Assembly: GCF_010015445.1 (NCBI RefSeq)
Contig: NC_053115.1
Span: 13,957,524-14,021,523 of the forward strand
DNA: 64,000 nt
Reading direction: 5' to 3'
DNA from: Perca fluviatilis
Taxonomy: Eukaryota > Chordata > Actinopteri > Perciformes > Percidae
Made by a program: the position numbers and the translations under genes. Every line of letters begins with the position of its first letter. The stretch's first letter is position 1. This document shows, piece by piece, positions 21,551 to 42,993 of the stretch. Under the pieces are notes generated by a model. That model worked only from the letters and a program-made list of their open reading frames with translations. It made no database searches and was not told the DNA's origin.

Positions 21551-21700
21551 ATGGTGCTCTGGATCGACTCACTGTACCGACAGAGAAAGGCGAGGGGCAC
21601 ACGGGTCAGACCACCAAGCTGTAACATTTGGACTCAAACTATTTTTAACAGAGGGAGCGGCTGTCGGGCGGGCGAGTGTTTTTGTGGCTGTGCGAGCTAG
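21551..21700 (+). other. Upstream ORF (49 codons) in presumed dyrk3 5' UTR
   Basis: ATG 21551 opens a frame starting MVLWIDSLYRQRK and closing at TAG 21698-21700, 410 bp before the main ATG. If transcribed in the first exon it could lower translation of DYRK3. Whether it lies in the mRNA is unknown. Confidence 0.3.
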
Positions 21701-22110
21701 CTGGCTAGCAAGCAAGGGAAACGACCCCCACCGCCTGCTCAGGTTTTTCAAACTGCAGCCAAGGCTCAAGGCTAATGTTAGCCAGGGCGAGAGCAGCACG
21801 CTGAATACACAACTCTGTGGTTTTAATAATAAAAGAAGGATCAATTACAGTTAAAGCCAAGACGATAGCTAGCTAGCTATCCCCAAGCACAAATAACTTG
21901 AGTAAACGTTAACTTCGGAAGCACAACTCAAGGGCTCTTGGACTTATTAGCAAACACTAACGTTACAGATCCACGGCAAAGCCATTAACGTTAATGCTGT
22001 TCGTTAAGTTTGCTACGTGACTCTAGTTTGAATCTTTGTTTTCCACTTTTTTTTTATTCGGGATTTTTTTTCGTCACTTCGGATGCTGGCATCACACATT
22101 AATTGCAATC

Positions 22111-30439
<8,329 letters not shown>

Positions 30440-30646
30440 AGAGAGAGTCCTGTATCTCCTCTCTTCCACGTCTTCCTCCTCTGCACTCCTCAGGAGGAGT
30501 CCGTACAGGAGTACAGGAGAAAGTGGAGACTAGGTTTTAAAACTCGTTTGGTTGTTCTTTTATTTGTTTTCCTACTGAGAGGTGTCGACACCCCAGTTCC
30601 TGGTTTTTAATATTAGCTGAACAGAGTGTGTGAGAGAGAGCGAGAC

Positions 30647-30757
30647 AATAAAAGAAACACTCTATAAAAAGTTTTTATACAGAGGATTTCCTTGAGCGGC
30701 TGTGGAGTTTCTGTATACAGCCATTGATGAGGTTTGATTTAGAAAATGCTTAATAAA
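30647..30757 (+). terminator. Two proximal polyadenylation signals of dyrk3
   Basis: AATAAA at 30647 ('gacaataaaag') and at 30752 ('cttaataaaaatg'), 208 and 313 bases past the stop, followed by GT-rich sequence ('gtcctcgtgtgagtgg'). Confidence 0.55.
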
Positions 30758-32297
30758 AATGTCCTCGTGTGAGTGGACAGCTTCGTAAATGAGTAAATGC
30801 TTTTAACCTCAAGTGAGTGGTGTGATTAAGCAAAACAGACCCAAGCCCACCTGCACTGTCTCTTGCCTCACTTCACACTCTTTCCTAACACTCAAAGGGT
30901 GCCACCCTTTCTTAAAAGGGCTACAGAGATTACTCTTATCACATTAGTTAGCAGCAAGCTAAGATTTGTTCAGCCAACATAATTTAATAGAAAAAAAAGA
31001 ATCATGCATCATGTGCGATTGGCATTATGTAGTGAAGAATTACGAAAAAACTTTTAGCAATAGGTCTTCACTTCTTTGTCTTTTCTAATTGGGCTTTTTT
31101 TTTTATTTTTTTTTTTTTATAAACCTGATACCTGGTACTTGCATGTCAGCTCAGTATGTGACGTTAGTATGTGTGTGTGCTTTGGCTTCATGGTGCTACT
31201 GTGGGAGAAAGGGCGTTAGCCAACCTATTTACAGCCCCCTCTGCCTCCCAACTCCCCCATTTGAGTGAAAATAACGGGGGAGGACAGTAGCTCGAACTGT
31301 CACAAAGGTGTCACCGTCGCACTCGGTACTTCACAAACTGAGCCTGCCGTGTGAGGCTGGCACACAAAAACTGATATATAGATAGAAAGTTGGCTGTGGA
31401 AAGTTAAATTTGTATGAATGTCACCTGCCCATGCCCCATAATTGGCTGCAGTGGTCGTTGGCAGTGGTGCATTAATCCTAATGGAACAATAGTGCAAGGT
31501 GAGATAGATCATGGGATAAAATGAAAACCGGTACGTTTAATATGAGCCAAGATGTTTTTTTTTTATTTCACGGGGAGGTATGGAAGTGTTGATAGGACGA
31601 GCCAGTGACAAAGGCGGGTTTTTATGGTACTGAAGAAAGAAGTGTTTCTCAGGGAGACATAACTTGATACATCCCTTAAGCGTATATTAACTTGTGTTCC
31701 ACTTACAGTCCCCTGTCCCAACTATGGATGAACATGCATGCAGTTCAGTCCACTGAGAGCGAGAGAATGCGTACACGAGTGTGTCTGGGAAGGGGGTCTG
31801 CATGCTCCACAATCTGACCTAGATTCCCCCCACCATCGCTTTCTCTCTTGTTTTCTCTCACTCTTGTCTCATGTAGGCCAGGGAACCTCTTAAACTCACA
31901 CATTTATAGTGGATTATGGTGCTGTCCAAAACACACAGACACACGTCAGGTGCACGTTGTATGGACCACATCGCTCAAAGAGTTCATTCTCTCGTCCCTC
32001 GTTTCCCAAGTGAATCTGTCAGGATTTTCTACTGTTTTTTTTTTTTTTTTTTTTTTTTTTTATATATAGAAGTGATTTCTATTTGCTATTCAGTCCAGAA
32101 TATCAGAGGATGTAAAAAAACAAAAGCGTAAAAAGAGAAAGCCGTATACTGTCATGTTGTACCTAGTGGTGTGCGTTAGTAGGAGGGTGTTTGGTGTTCC
32201 AGCATGAAATCACAACCTGTTATCAGACTGAGTGACTATGAGAAGAGAAACTGTACAGTAACCAAATGAAGTTATAATAGTTTCTTTTTCTAAAGAA

Positions 32298-32303
32298 AAT
32301 AAA
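32298..32303 (+). terminator. Candidate distal polyadenylation signal of dyrk3
   Basis: AATAAA in 'aaagaaaataaaaatg', followed within 20 bases by 'gaaaatgtgctgctcc'. It would give a long 3' UTR. Confidence 0.35.
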
Positions 32304-32825
32304 AATGATTAACTGAAAATGTGCTGCTCCGGGGTGATTTCTGTTTTGAAACTGCCTAAATTGCATTATTAAAGCAAAAGTGGATTTTTATCAGGTGAAG
32401 CAAACATACCCTTTTTATGTCAAGATCGGCCGAATGTGCTGTCCACAGAGCGCCAAATAAGATGTGCCCATGAACACTTAAGTTTTTTGTTTTAATCTGA
32501 TAAATCTCTCCGTTCTGAGGAAAGCTCCGTTTTGGTTTCTGGGGGAGCTTTGCAGAGATGGTGAGAGGTGGCATTCGTCATTGAACCTCAAGCTCTTGTA
32601 ACCAGTGGTTACAGTGTTGTTTTTACTACGTGACACCTGGGGCCTGTGTCATGAAACAAAAGTGCGTCTCCAGACAGCCCCAGGTTCAGTCGGTACAGTG
32701 AATCACTATAAAGTGAGTTGAATTTCAGTCTGATTAGGTTACAGTTTCAGAAATCACTGATGAGTCAGCGGCCTGTGACACAACTTGGAGGCAACAGGTG
32801 ATCCTGACGCTATTCTGTATTCTCA

Positions 32826-33135
32826 ACGTTCCACTTCCGGTATTGCTCCGTTGCCTTGGGCTTCCACTGTGTTGGTGTTTTAAACTCTGGTTGAATTTAT
32901 GAGGACTATGGTTAACCTTTTCTCAGATCTCTGCAGGGTCAATCCAGACAGTTAGCTAGACTATCTGTCCAATCTGAATTTTCTGTTGCACGACTAAAAC
33001 AACTTTTGAGCATACAGGCTATTTTGCAGCGGCGCCATGGCTTTTCCCGCAATGTTGTGTGGACTCGCCAGACCCTTCTCCGCAGCACTGTGGAGGAAGG
33101 TCTGGCAAAGCGAGACAGTACTGACACAAATGTGT
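32826..33135. repeat. Fragment of a dispersed fish repeat
   Basis: 'tctgcagggtcaatccagac', 'cagcggcgccatggcttttc' and 'actcgccagacccttctccg' form a block whose part 'ttgcagc[ag]gcgcc[ag]tggcttttccc' recurs at 36608-36640, and in inverted, diverged form near 42530-42560. Confidence 0.55.
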
Positions 33136-33917
33136 TGTTATGCACTACCACGGAAGTCCTAAAGAACACAAAATAAACTTAATGTAACCTACTGCACATA
33201 CAAGTAACATAGCTACGTATGAAGATTCACAGTCAAAGGCCGCATTTGCCTTTTGCTGACAGCAAATAATACTTCAATTTGCATCGGATGGCAGGTGTCA
33301 CAGCAGGGTAGACACAGCTGCAGCTCATAAAATGAATGACCGGTACAGATTCTTTACAGTGAGCTAATGAGCAAACATTGACAATATTATTGTTGGTTCA
33401 TAGCTGCAGCTGCATCTTCCCTGCTGTGACACGCGAAACGGGGGTGTTGGCTGTGTAATGACGTCTCTTCCAGTCAAGAAGTGAGCTGAGATTCCCAGCA
33501 TTGACATTTTAGCATATATTTTAGAGAGCTGGACATCTATTGTGACAATTCTGGCACTTATTTACTCCCTGTGTGGTTCTCTTCAACTAGGGTCTTAGGG
33601 CCCAAGTTAGGTGGAAATTTGCACTGAGTAGAGCCTAAAACAACAATTCTTTTAAGTCCACCTCTACATTAAGGAGGGGCTCCTTACAGTCAAATCAGTC
33701 CAAGTGTCTTTGATGGGGGCCATCATACCGCCTGATCTGTCCTGTGTCCCATCTATGGATAACAGAACAGATGTACTGTATATCTGTGGGAGTATCACCA
33801 GAAATACTCCTGGGAAGCAAAGAGTGGGAGAAGATTGATGATGACTATCCGGTGTTAATGACGGTAGACTGATCATCTCCTCTAACGCTAGTGATTCACG
33901 GGTGTTTACACTCGCAG

Positions 33918-34023
33918 GCTGGTACCCCCGAGGGAAGAAAAAGTCGCTATACACGCAACATGAAGAGGGAGAGGAACCAGTTGAGCAAGGAGAAGAAGAA
34001 GAAGAAGAAGAAGGTGGTGTTCG
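33918..34023 (+). other. Exon-like segment A, unassigned
   Basis: A good acceptor ('tttacactcgcag') and a strong donor ('TTCG|gtgagt') enclose 106 nt. Two frames are open: one reads GTPEGRKSRYTRNMKRER then a Lys run, the other WYPRGKKKSLYTQHEEGEE then a Glu run, both from a (GAA)n-like core. I recognise neither. It lies 3.5 kb after the dyrk3 stop. It may be chance. Confidence 0.25.
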
Positions 34024-34553
34024 GTGAGTGGGTGGTTGGGTATGTGTAGGGGAATTTAACCCAGGTGTTTCGTGCCAGCTGATCTTGAAAAGATGAATGA
34101 TGCTTTGCGGTAGAAGTGACGTAGGTATCATTAGTTCTCACCAGCCTGGGCGTGGCTCACTCAGCCAGGTGTCAGTGTTTAATCAAATGATTATGAGATC
34201 AAGGTTGAAGAAACAAACAAGCAGACAATGTAGCCCTATCAGTGGTGGCAGAGATTCTCCTGTTTTGGTGAGCTTAATGGTCTTAATTCAAGATTTTCCT
34301 TTTCAGTTTATATGCATGACTTTCTTTCAAAATCATGCTAATTTACAGCAAGTTGTTTTCTAAATGATTCTGTCTGTGTTTCTCTCTCGTCTTTCTATTA
34401 ACTTAAAAGCAGATTAGATCAATCCCATTAGACACCAATCCAGTCACCTCCACCATATGGTCTAAAGCGTCCCTACGTCCCCTTGGCACACTGACTTCTA
34501 TTCCCCACACACACTCAATGCTGTATCCTTCTCTCCTCGCTCCTACATACAAG

Positions 34554-34656
34554 AACAAGTCTAAGCCCTCGGACCATATTGAGCCCCAGCAGGATTCTGG
34601 TGGTGAGCGTGGACGACGTGTGGCAGAGAGGCGACAGCTCTCCGATTACCACGAAG
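34554..34656 (+). other. Exon-like segment B, unassigned
   Basis: A pyrimidine-rich acceptor ('ctcctcgctcctacatacaag') and a weak donor ('AAG|gttgag') enclose 103 nt. The frame that continues segment A (phase 2) reads SLSPRTILSPSRILVVSVDD and stays open; another reads NKSKPSDHIEPQQDSGGERG and stops just after the donor. Product unknown. Confidence 0.25.
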
Positions 34657-35013
34657 GTTGAGAAATCTTCACCTGCTTGTTCCTTTATGTTTGGCTTAAA
34701 GTGTACAACAACTCTCCATTTCCTTTGTGTTCTTGTTGATGTTGTTATGTAGATACCTGTGATAGATGTGATCAGTTATGTATTGTTCCTGCAGTCAGCT
34801 GTCATAAAGACACTTTGTTTGAGTGGAATCGTGTGCCAAATGCTCCATTTTCATTTCCCCCATAGACTTGTTGCTATGCAGACAGTGTTGGTTTCATCCA
34901 TCCAGTTTTTTGGAAACATGTCTCTGAGATTTCTGCATCCATCCCATTAGTGAATAGAATCAAGCAAGGTAAGTGATAAAGTATTTCTTTGGTAATTTAG
35001 GCGAACCAACCCT

Positions 35014-35519
35014 TTAAAGGTCCCATGGCATGAAAATTTCACTTTATGAGGTTTTTTAACATTAATATGAGTTCCCCCAGCCTGCCTATGGTCCCCCAGT
35101 GGCTAGAAATGGTGATAGGTGTAAACCGAGCCCTGAGTATCCTGCTCTGCCTTTGAGAAAATGAAAGCTCAGATGGGCCAATCAGGAATCTTCTCCTTAT
35201 GAGGTCATAAGGAGCAAGGTTACCTCCCCTTTCTCTGGCCAACCCATGAGAGAGAGACATCATGGCTTTCAAATGAGCAAAGTGGCAGTTGGTCAAGGCC
35301 ACACCCCCACCCTCCACCTTGTCCCCCCCCCTCTCTCCTCCTCAATAGCTACAGACACAGAAATGGCACATCCTAAGGAAAGCTCATTGTGGGACTGGCT
35401 CTAGTGGCTGTAATTTTGCACCAAGGCTGAATTTCGGGAAAGAGACTTCAGATTCAGTATTAGGGGACCACTAAGGTCTATAAAAGCATCCAAAGAGCAC
35501 CATGTCATGGGACCTTTAA
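35014..35519. mobile_element. TTAA-flanked MITE (AGGTCCCATG family), copy B
   Basis: The body at 35018-35515 is the reverse-oriented counterpart of 11823-12319, with ends 'aggtcccatggcatg' and 'catgtcatgggacct' and TTAA on both sides. Both copies are full length, so the family moved fairly recently. Confidence 0.85.
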
Positions 35520-35938
35520 TTTAATGTTTTCACCGGTTTACCTAAATTACTGGCTGTGAGTTTTGGTATTTTTGCTTTAATTGGAAGCATAACTAGAACC
35601 AAAGTTTTATTTTAGAATTGAACCGATTGTAATCAAACACAACTTTGAAATTCATTGATCCTTTTTTTCATTTTAACAGTTTTCTGGGCGATGGAACTAA
35701 AAACAAACAAAAAAGCTATAATCTTGCAGTTTGAGGACATAAATCTGCATGATTTATACTTGCATTGCTTTAAATATGTTAATGTCTATTTTATTTCTAC
35801 TATAAAGGCTTGTACTTTTCTTTGTTCTTCCTACAGCAGACATAATCAACCTGTATTTAGGGATGTGCCAGAGTGCCTGGAAAAGGATGATTTGCTGGCA
35901 GTGCTTATATGATGTTTTGTCTGTTCACATATTTGCCT

Positions 35939-36459
35939 CGAGTCTGTTCGGTGTGTTCCGTGCCGTCATCAGTCGGAGGAGCCGACGGCCTTCATTTGGG
36001 CCGATTTGACTTGTCGAATCGGCCAGTGGGCAGTCGGACTCAATGACCAATCTGATTGGTGGAGTGCTAGCCCTTGACTAGCGAATCAGTGCACGAGAAA
36101 ACCGGAGCTGACAACAGCAGTATCTTCTTATTACTGGCCATCCTATTTTCTTCCGTTCAGCGAGTAATGACAACAACGATCCTTCTTGACTACTATCAAC
36201 ACTCTCTGATGAAAACAATGACTGACGACAGCGTGCTCTGTGTTTACTAGGTCGAGAGAGATGTTCCGTCATTTCCGGTTTTCATTTTTTGCTGTTATGG
36301 AGACGTATTACGTCTCGCGCACGCGCAGAACGTACGCTCAAATCGGCGTCGCTTTGGTGTGTTCCGAGGCACTTTTTTTTACCTCGGGGAGCAGACTGAT
36401 CAGTCCGACTGCCTTTTCTGCTGATGGTCAGCTGTCGGGTTGGTGTGTCAGAGCCTTTA
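35939..36459. mobile_element. GACACACC-family MITE, left-truncated
   Basis: 'ctgttcggtgtgttccgtgc' and 'gggcagtcggactc' at the left, and 'gctgtcgggttggtgtgtca' at the right end, align with the copy at 56028-58386. The left terminal bases are missing. It contains unusually many CpG (e.g. 'cgtctcgcgcacgcgcagaa'). Confidence 0.65.
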
Positions 36460-36522
36460 CTTCTCCATTTACGCAAGCCTTTTTTTGCTTGATATTGGAA
36501 CGGACAATATAATACTCTCTCT

Positions 36523-36564
36523 CACACACACACACACACACACGCACGCACACACACACACACA
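36523..36564 (+). repeat. (CA)n microsatellite with CG interruptions
   Basis: CA run with 'gcacgca' in the middle. Confidence 0.9.
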
Positions 36565-36589
36565 ACTTTTGAACATACTCATGTTCCAC

Positions 36590-36830
<241 letters not shown>

Positions 36831-38002
36831 TATAAACACACACAGTCCTGGGTCACAGAGTGCAGACACAATCCAGAGCTATGTGTGTGTCGTCTGGCTT
36901 CGGTCCACTGGGACAGCTGAGGTACAAACCGGGCGATGGAAGCAGCAGGAGAATGCCACATTAGTCCCCCCCGTTGCACCAACACACACAGAAAGAGAGA
37001 CAACACATGTCCCCACATGCACAAAAGCAGACTCCAGCCCTACTGTTCCTTGCTCGTATACACACAATGACACACTCACAGCTGAGCGCACACTAGTCAC
37101 ACACACAGAAATGCAGAGCTGAGCACATGTCTACACAGGCTGAACAGATGCAGATCGTTGGGAGAGGTGGGGTTGTGCTCCAGGAACATTTGCCCACCCA
37201 ACCCAGCAATCTACATTCCACACGGACTGCAGGGTAGAAGAGCTGTGCAGTTGTGCATGCTCCGGGATCTTCTTTGCAAAAGGCATTTTGTTGGGACCTT
37301 TACTGGTTGAAACCTGATCTGCCTTTCTGTTCCTACAGTAACCATATTCACAGCCTGCCTATACAGCCCCCATATTTAGGTTTTCAGTTTCCTTGTCTTG
37401 TTTACATGACCCGGCTGGGCCACAGTTGGGCCTGGAATAGAAGATGAATCATCCCCTGTCTACAGAGATGAATCTGACTGTCTGTCTGTTTCTCTATATG
37501 TGCATGTGTTTATCTGTACATAAGTTTGCACGTGTTTTCATGGTTGTGTCTTTCTAGTTCTCTTATAGCCTCAAGGTAGCACCTCTGCATAGCAACACTC
37601 TGGGAAGAAGCTCCAAGGGCACATCAAAGCTATCATTTTGCAATATCTGTAAAACCCACCTACTCAAAATCTCTGTGGAGGTTATTTTCCACACTCTGCT
37701 CTTCTTCCACTGTATAAAAGGAAGAGGTACATCAATAGCCTATATTTATCATAAAACATGTATTGTTATGATTGATAGCATTATAATTTCCCATGACTAT
37801 AACTGCATTTTTGCACATACTGTATAAATGTCCTACTATACTTTACAAAACCATTCAGCCATTTGACAATTTTTGAAATTTCTGAACCATATAAAGAAAC
37901 AACCACACATATAATATTACCACTGGAAGCCATACATGGCTAATTCACCTAGCAGTACATGTTGTTTTCTCTATTGTCTACATGTTATTCTTCCGCTCTC
38001 TT

Positions 38003-38005
<3 letters not shown>

Positions 38006-38094
<89 letters not shown>

Positions 38095-38128
38095 CACACA
38101 CACACACACACACTCACACACACACACA
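38006..38128 (+). repeat. (CA)n microsatellite, 123 bp
   Basis: CA run with two small interruptions. Confidence 0.97.
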
Positions 38129-39056
38129 TGAGTCCACTGCCAAAGTTACAGTATGTTCTGATGGGCAGGGTGAGGCTGTCCACTTTAAACATCACTGTGA
38201 TGTGACAGTAGCTTTGCCACTGCAATGCTGCAAGTAATTCTAAGAGACTTGGGATAGCCTGGACCCTGTTGTCACAACCTTTCTGTTGCTCGGTAAATGG
38301 TATATTTATGGTTAGTTTCAGGTTTCACGGAGAAGACAGGACAACCTGGTAAATGTTTGGAGTTTGGGAGACAGACGTGCTATTGTGAACTTTGGCCCTT
38401 GTTGCTAAGCTACCTTTACTTTATGTCGCCTTCTTCATGGCTCAGGGCAATAGGTAACTTCACATTACCTGAGCTACTTTCAGGGGATTTGTAAACCAAG
38501 GGAATTGCATTTGTAAAGCAAAAAGGCAAAGCAAATACAACATGCAAATGTCTGGTACTTGCCTGTCCCTCCAGATTTGTGGTTGAACGTGTGTATGCGC
38601 ATGACACAAGCTCATGTGCTGTGTCTGTGTGAGTAAACACACTCATCAGTTTCTATCACATGCTTCATCTTGTTGTGTACTTTTACTGGAACTGCACTGT
38701 ACAAAATCCGATGTACATGGCGGTGTTATTCAGAAAGAGCAATGAATTCTGTGAAATTGTGCTACTGTCGGTCAACAAGAACAACTATTTAGTGTGCTCC
38801 AGTCAGGCCATCTTTACTTTGAATGTTCTTATAAGAGACAGTACTTCTCCAGCAGTGGGTACTTGGTATGTCAATGTAATGCCGATTACAGTAAATCTAG
38901 TTTGAAGATGACACACTGCATTACTTTGTCATAAGGGACAAAAGCTTCATTGAAATGTTCCCGTTCCCTGAAGGCATTAAACAGCATGTTATATGGTAAT
39001 GTTTGCAGGACAGAATCAGGCACCAGCAGTGTACACAGTGGATATGTATATTTTTA

Positions 39057-39058
<2 letters not shown>

Positions 39059-39109
<51 letters not shown>
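39059..39109 (+). repeat. (TG)n microsatellite
   Basis: 51-bp TG run in intergenic DNA. No exon seen in 38.1-39.9 kb. Confidence 0.95.
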
Positions 39110-39989
39110 AGGGCTCAGCCCCATTGGCCTTATTCTCTCCGATGTCCTCTTGCTCTCATCCATCCCTCCCTCTCCTTTGTAGCAGCTGCTCGGTGAATTG
39201 TTGTCCTAAGAGCTTTTTCCATGGCAGTGTGGAGAGCCAGTTTCCGTCTGCTACTGACAGGAAATGCGTTGACCTGCTGAGGAGAGGAGAAAAATGCTTC
39301 CTTTGGCAGACAAATCACACTTTGCATGGTGGATTCTTCTTTTCCTTTTTCTGCTCGTCTGTCTTTCTGTCTGGCACTCACACCCCCACATATACTCTGA
39401 GGTGGACTGAGGAAATGTTTGAGCACAGCCCATCAGCTGGGCATTAATAATTCAGTCTTTCTGCACTGCCTTAATGTTTATGTTTCACTGGTGGCTATAT
39501 TAAGACCTGGAGTACGCTGTTGAAAGGAAAACTGGCTGCTTTGTAAAACATTACAGAATTATTCAGAACAGACAGAAACATTTTGGAAGTTCTAAAAGAA
39601 TAACAGCACAAACCCAGACGCACAATGCCTTTTTTTAGTATCTGTTTTTACTTACGGGCCTCCAGTGTTAAAGGAGTAGTTTAAACATTTGAGAAATACC
39701 CTTATTTATTTTCTATGCTGTGTTCCCCCCAAGCTAAGCAAATTTTCAGTTTGAGTTATGATGCATGCCCAATATACACTACCAATTCGTATAAACTCGC
39801 ATCCGCCCTGATCTGCCTGTCGCTTGTGGCCATTTTAATTTAGTAATTTTTCACACCCCCTTGTTGCACAGCCAGCTTAATGGAGTTTCCGCTGCTTATC
39901 TGACAAGCAGTTCTGATGGAGTATTACTGGCCCATAACTCTCCTTCAGAAAGCGAATAAGCGCATTACCCAAAATGTCAGACTTTTGCT

Positions 39990-40533
39990 TTAAAGGTCCA
40001 GTGTGTAACGTGTTTAGTTGTTCATTATCAAAATCTGTGTTGCCTGTTCACAAACTTCATGAATATTTACCACCACCATCAATTCCAAGTATTCCTTTTG
40101 ACTTGAAATTTACATTTGCATTCGCATGAACTGGGGTAGACACTCCATATTCATGCGCCATCTTGAAATATGTTAGCCGGTAAGGGACATACAGGACAAA
40201 CTGCTCCGCCTTTCGCGTTTTCGCTGTCCCATGATAAACTCCCAGCTGCTGCTAATGCTGCTGATGGGTATCGTAGCTTCCCGGCCCCGGCAAGTTCGAA
40301 GAAGGAAACGTGGAGGACCACACGTATTCAAAATCCAAATTTCAGGAACAGGAAGCTTCTTCTTCGCCCAGAAAAATAAAAAGGATATTGAAAAGAGCAA
40401 GAGACCGACGTTTTGAAGCATGAAGGCTACCTTAGCTGTAATACGTACTTTGAACTGCGTGGTGCGAGAGAGTTGATTGCGATATATGATCTCAACGCTA
40501 GATGGGAGAAATTCTTACACATTGGACCTTTAA
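39990..40533. mobile_element. TTAA-flanked MITE (AGGTCCAGTGTGTAA family)
   Basis: The 536-bp body at 39994-40529 starts 'aggtccagtgtgtaa' and ends 'ttacacattggacct', with TTAA on both sides. Its right end ('gctagatgggagaaattctt') resembles the left end of 1416-1928, so the two families are related. Internal ORFs are not conserved. Confidence 0.8.
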
Positions 40534-42029
40534 CACCCACTGTTGCCCCACAGATGCCTGGAAACCTGTGTAAACAGAAGGGTGAAATGCTTATGGTTGC
40601 ATGGTTCACACTGTCAAGGTCAGAGTGAAGACTTAGACACAAACACACATAGACAGATAAATACAAAACAAAACAGTGTGAGGCCTACCTAATTAAATTA
40701 GGGTAGTCCATCCTCTGAGTGCATTAATTCCCGAGTTCAAGAGTTCAGGGCTTAATGTTATAAAGTCAGTTAGTAAAATGTACACTGGAAATGTGAGGCA
40801 GGCAGTATGGTATTTTGCATGTAGGCCTACTGTACTGACATTATAGACAGAGGGTACATAATGATGTCTATTTATGTTGCTTATGTGAAAAAGGCACGAG
40901 TTCACATCTTATAGATAAACAGGTGTGTGTGTGTGGTGCATATCCACATGGCCCATATGTCTGTATGTCAGGAGACAGCTAGTTGGCATGAGGCGTGACA
41001 GGACATGATATTGGCTGAGGGGACTATATGTTTGAGGAGTGAGCTCCAGGAATGGACATCTACACCAGTAGGGCATGCTGGTCTGTGGGTCATACAACCG
41101 TACAAGGGCATAGTAGAGGCAGAGGACCATCATACCAGTCCTGCACATGCACACATATCTATGTGGGTGTGTGCTTGGGAGGAGTGACAGGGTAGTAGTG
41201 CCAGCTGGGCAGTTTAATAATAGTGCAGAGGGGAGCATTGCAACTGCAAGGGACTCTAGGAACACATGACCGCCAGTCCGATAGTAATTCACAGCGCATT
41301 TCTCTCAGCTTTGTGATGATTGACGAGACAAGAGAGGATGATGATTAAGCTGATTTGTCTTAAAGGGCTGTATCTGAGCTGTCTGCTTTTAATCATGGGA
41401 GGCTGGTAGAAGCAAAGTGAGTGTGCTGTTAAGGGCAATGTTACAGGTATGTCAGGATGTTACAGGTGATACAGGGACGATTAACTGAGGAGTATTGAGT
41501 CTGTGGGGAATTGGGGCGAGCAGGCGTGCTGGGACAGTGGGGCAGTGGGCTGAGTGTAGTGGGTGAAACGTGACGGGGATCAGACTGGCAGGATTAAAGA
41601 GCACTTGACTAACTTCACAACCGAGAGAAAAGATGAAGAACCGAGGAGGAGGATGCAGGAACAGCTGACCATTAAAGAAGGACAATCACACTATACACCC
41701 CCCCACCCTCCCCCCCACAATACATACACACTCATGCAGATATATTAATACGTGCACACTTAGGCAAGTGAACACTTTTGCTAGTGTGCACACATACAAT
41801 ATACACAAACATAAACTATGGTAGTGATTTAAATTGGAGGATAATCTCATGTGCAAAGTGGCTCTTTCACCTCACGTAATCTCAGTTTGGATTAAAATGG
41901 ATTATTGGATTACACAGGCCTCGCAATGGGGGGGACAGACAGACAGAGACAGAAAAAGATGGAAAACTGAAGCTGGGAAAATATAGGAAGAGTGTATTCA
42001 ATTTCAATATTGTATTATATTATTATAAA

Positions 42030-42441
42030 AAGCATTTGACAGTGTAATCAAACTTGATGACATCTTTATAAGAAGTCCAAATTGTTTCACTTAATTTAAG
42101 GTCAAGTGAAATATCCATGACACAATTATAATGGTGTCATGACAGCCAATGCAAAATCCAACCACTTTTGACAGTTTAATGTAATGTTAACACATAAAGT
42201 TTCTTTAACTTTGATAATTAGGCCTGCTGTGACATATTTATGGCAGGTAATATTGGCTTCATGTCAAGTTGTCATAACACAAACATCTCAAACAATGCTA
42301 ACTTTGCATTAAAAGTGTCATAATGTATCAAATGACATTTAGTCATAACATTCATAAAGACTTGTTCATGACATGTGTCATGCCACGGTTATGACAGTGT
42401 CATGTCAGTCTTATGCAGACCCCATTCAAGTAAAGTGTTAC
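42030..42441. mobile_element. Longer relative of the GGTTACACTTTACTT MITE
   Basis: The right end 'cattcaagtaaagtgttacc' and the inner 'ttatgacagtgtcatgtcag' match 3090-3154. Repeated gtcatgac/gtcataac words fill the interior. The left boundary is uncertain. Confidence 0.5.
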
Positions 42442-42444
42442 CTA

Positions 42445-42600
42445 TACTGGGATCGAAAAAAAACAACTCTCTTTGCATTTCTTTTTAACCAATCACAATC
42501 GTCTTGGGCGGCGCTGTTCTGGATACAGCGACGGTGCCTCTGCAAAATAGTCTGGGTGGAACATTTGCACCCCGCAGAAGAAAACGCCACATTAAATTAA
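42445..42600. repeat. Fragment of a dispersed fish repeat
   Basis: 'ctgggatcgaaaaaaaacaa', 'aaccaatcacaatcgtcttg' and 'ggcggcgctg' match the inverted counterpart at 36650-36715 ('caagacggttgtgattggtt'). Confidence 0.5.
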
Positions 42601-42930
42601 GTCAACTGTTCACACTATATAGTAACGTGAGCTATTTAAATTAGCTGGACCAGTGAATCGCTGGGTGTTCATAGCAATCCCCACCATCAGTCCCAAAACG
42701 TTGCAGTACTTTGTTAGATAGTAAATGCAGTAAACATATTCTTTGTAAATATTTACAATCAAAAATTAAGCAGGCCTTCATTATTGCACGATTAAAATTT
42801 CCATACATTTTCAGCGTGTAGCTTGCTAGTTCTAAGGTTAAGGTTGTTTCCTGTAGTGAAGGAATTTTGAGAACGGCAACAAACACACAGAGCGGTTATC
42901 TGAGGTCCTGTATATGTACTTCTGCTGATC

Positions 42931-42993
42931 CAGACTAAAGCTAAGCTAACCGGCTGCTGGCTGTAGTCATAAAAGTAGTTTCAGCAAGAAAGT
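42931..42993. repeat. Fragment of the GCTAAGCTAAGC element
   Basis: 'agctaagctaaccggctgct' and 'tttcagcaagaaagtg' match the right arm of 14982-15380. Confidence 0.6.

Larger units (their letters stand above)
30440..32320 (+). other. dyrk3: Candidate dyrk3 3' UTR
   Basis: No further coding exon is seen. AATAAA occurs at 30647-30652, 30752-30757 and 32298-32303, so a short (about 250-330 nt) and a long (about 1.9 kb) 3' UTR are both possible. T-runs at 31098-31119 and 32034-32059 lie within. Confidence 0.5.

Noticed and set aside
33664..34131. 155-residue minus-strand frame with a Ser run
   Set aside because: The Ser run is the complement of a (GAA)-like tract and composition is low-complexity; no family recognised and no splice support. 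The plus strand shows better exon-like signals here.
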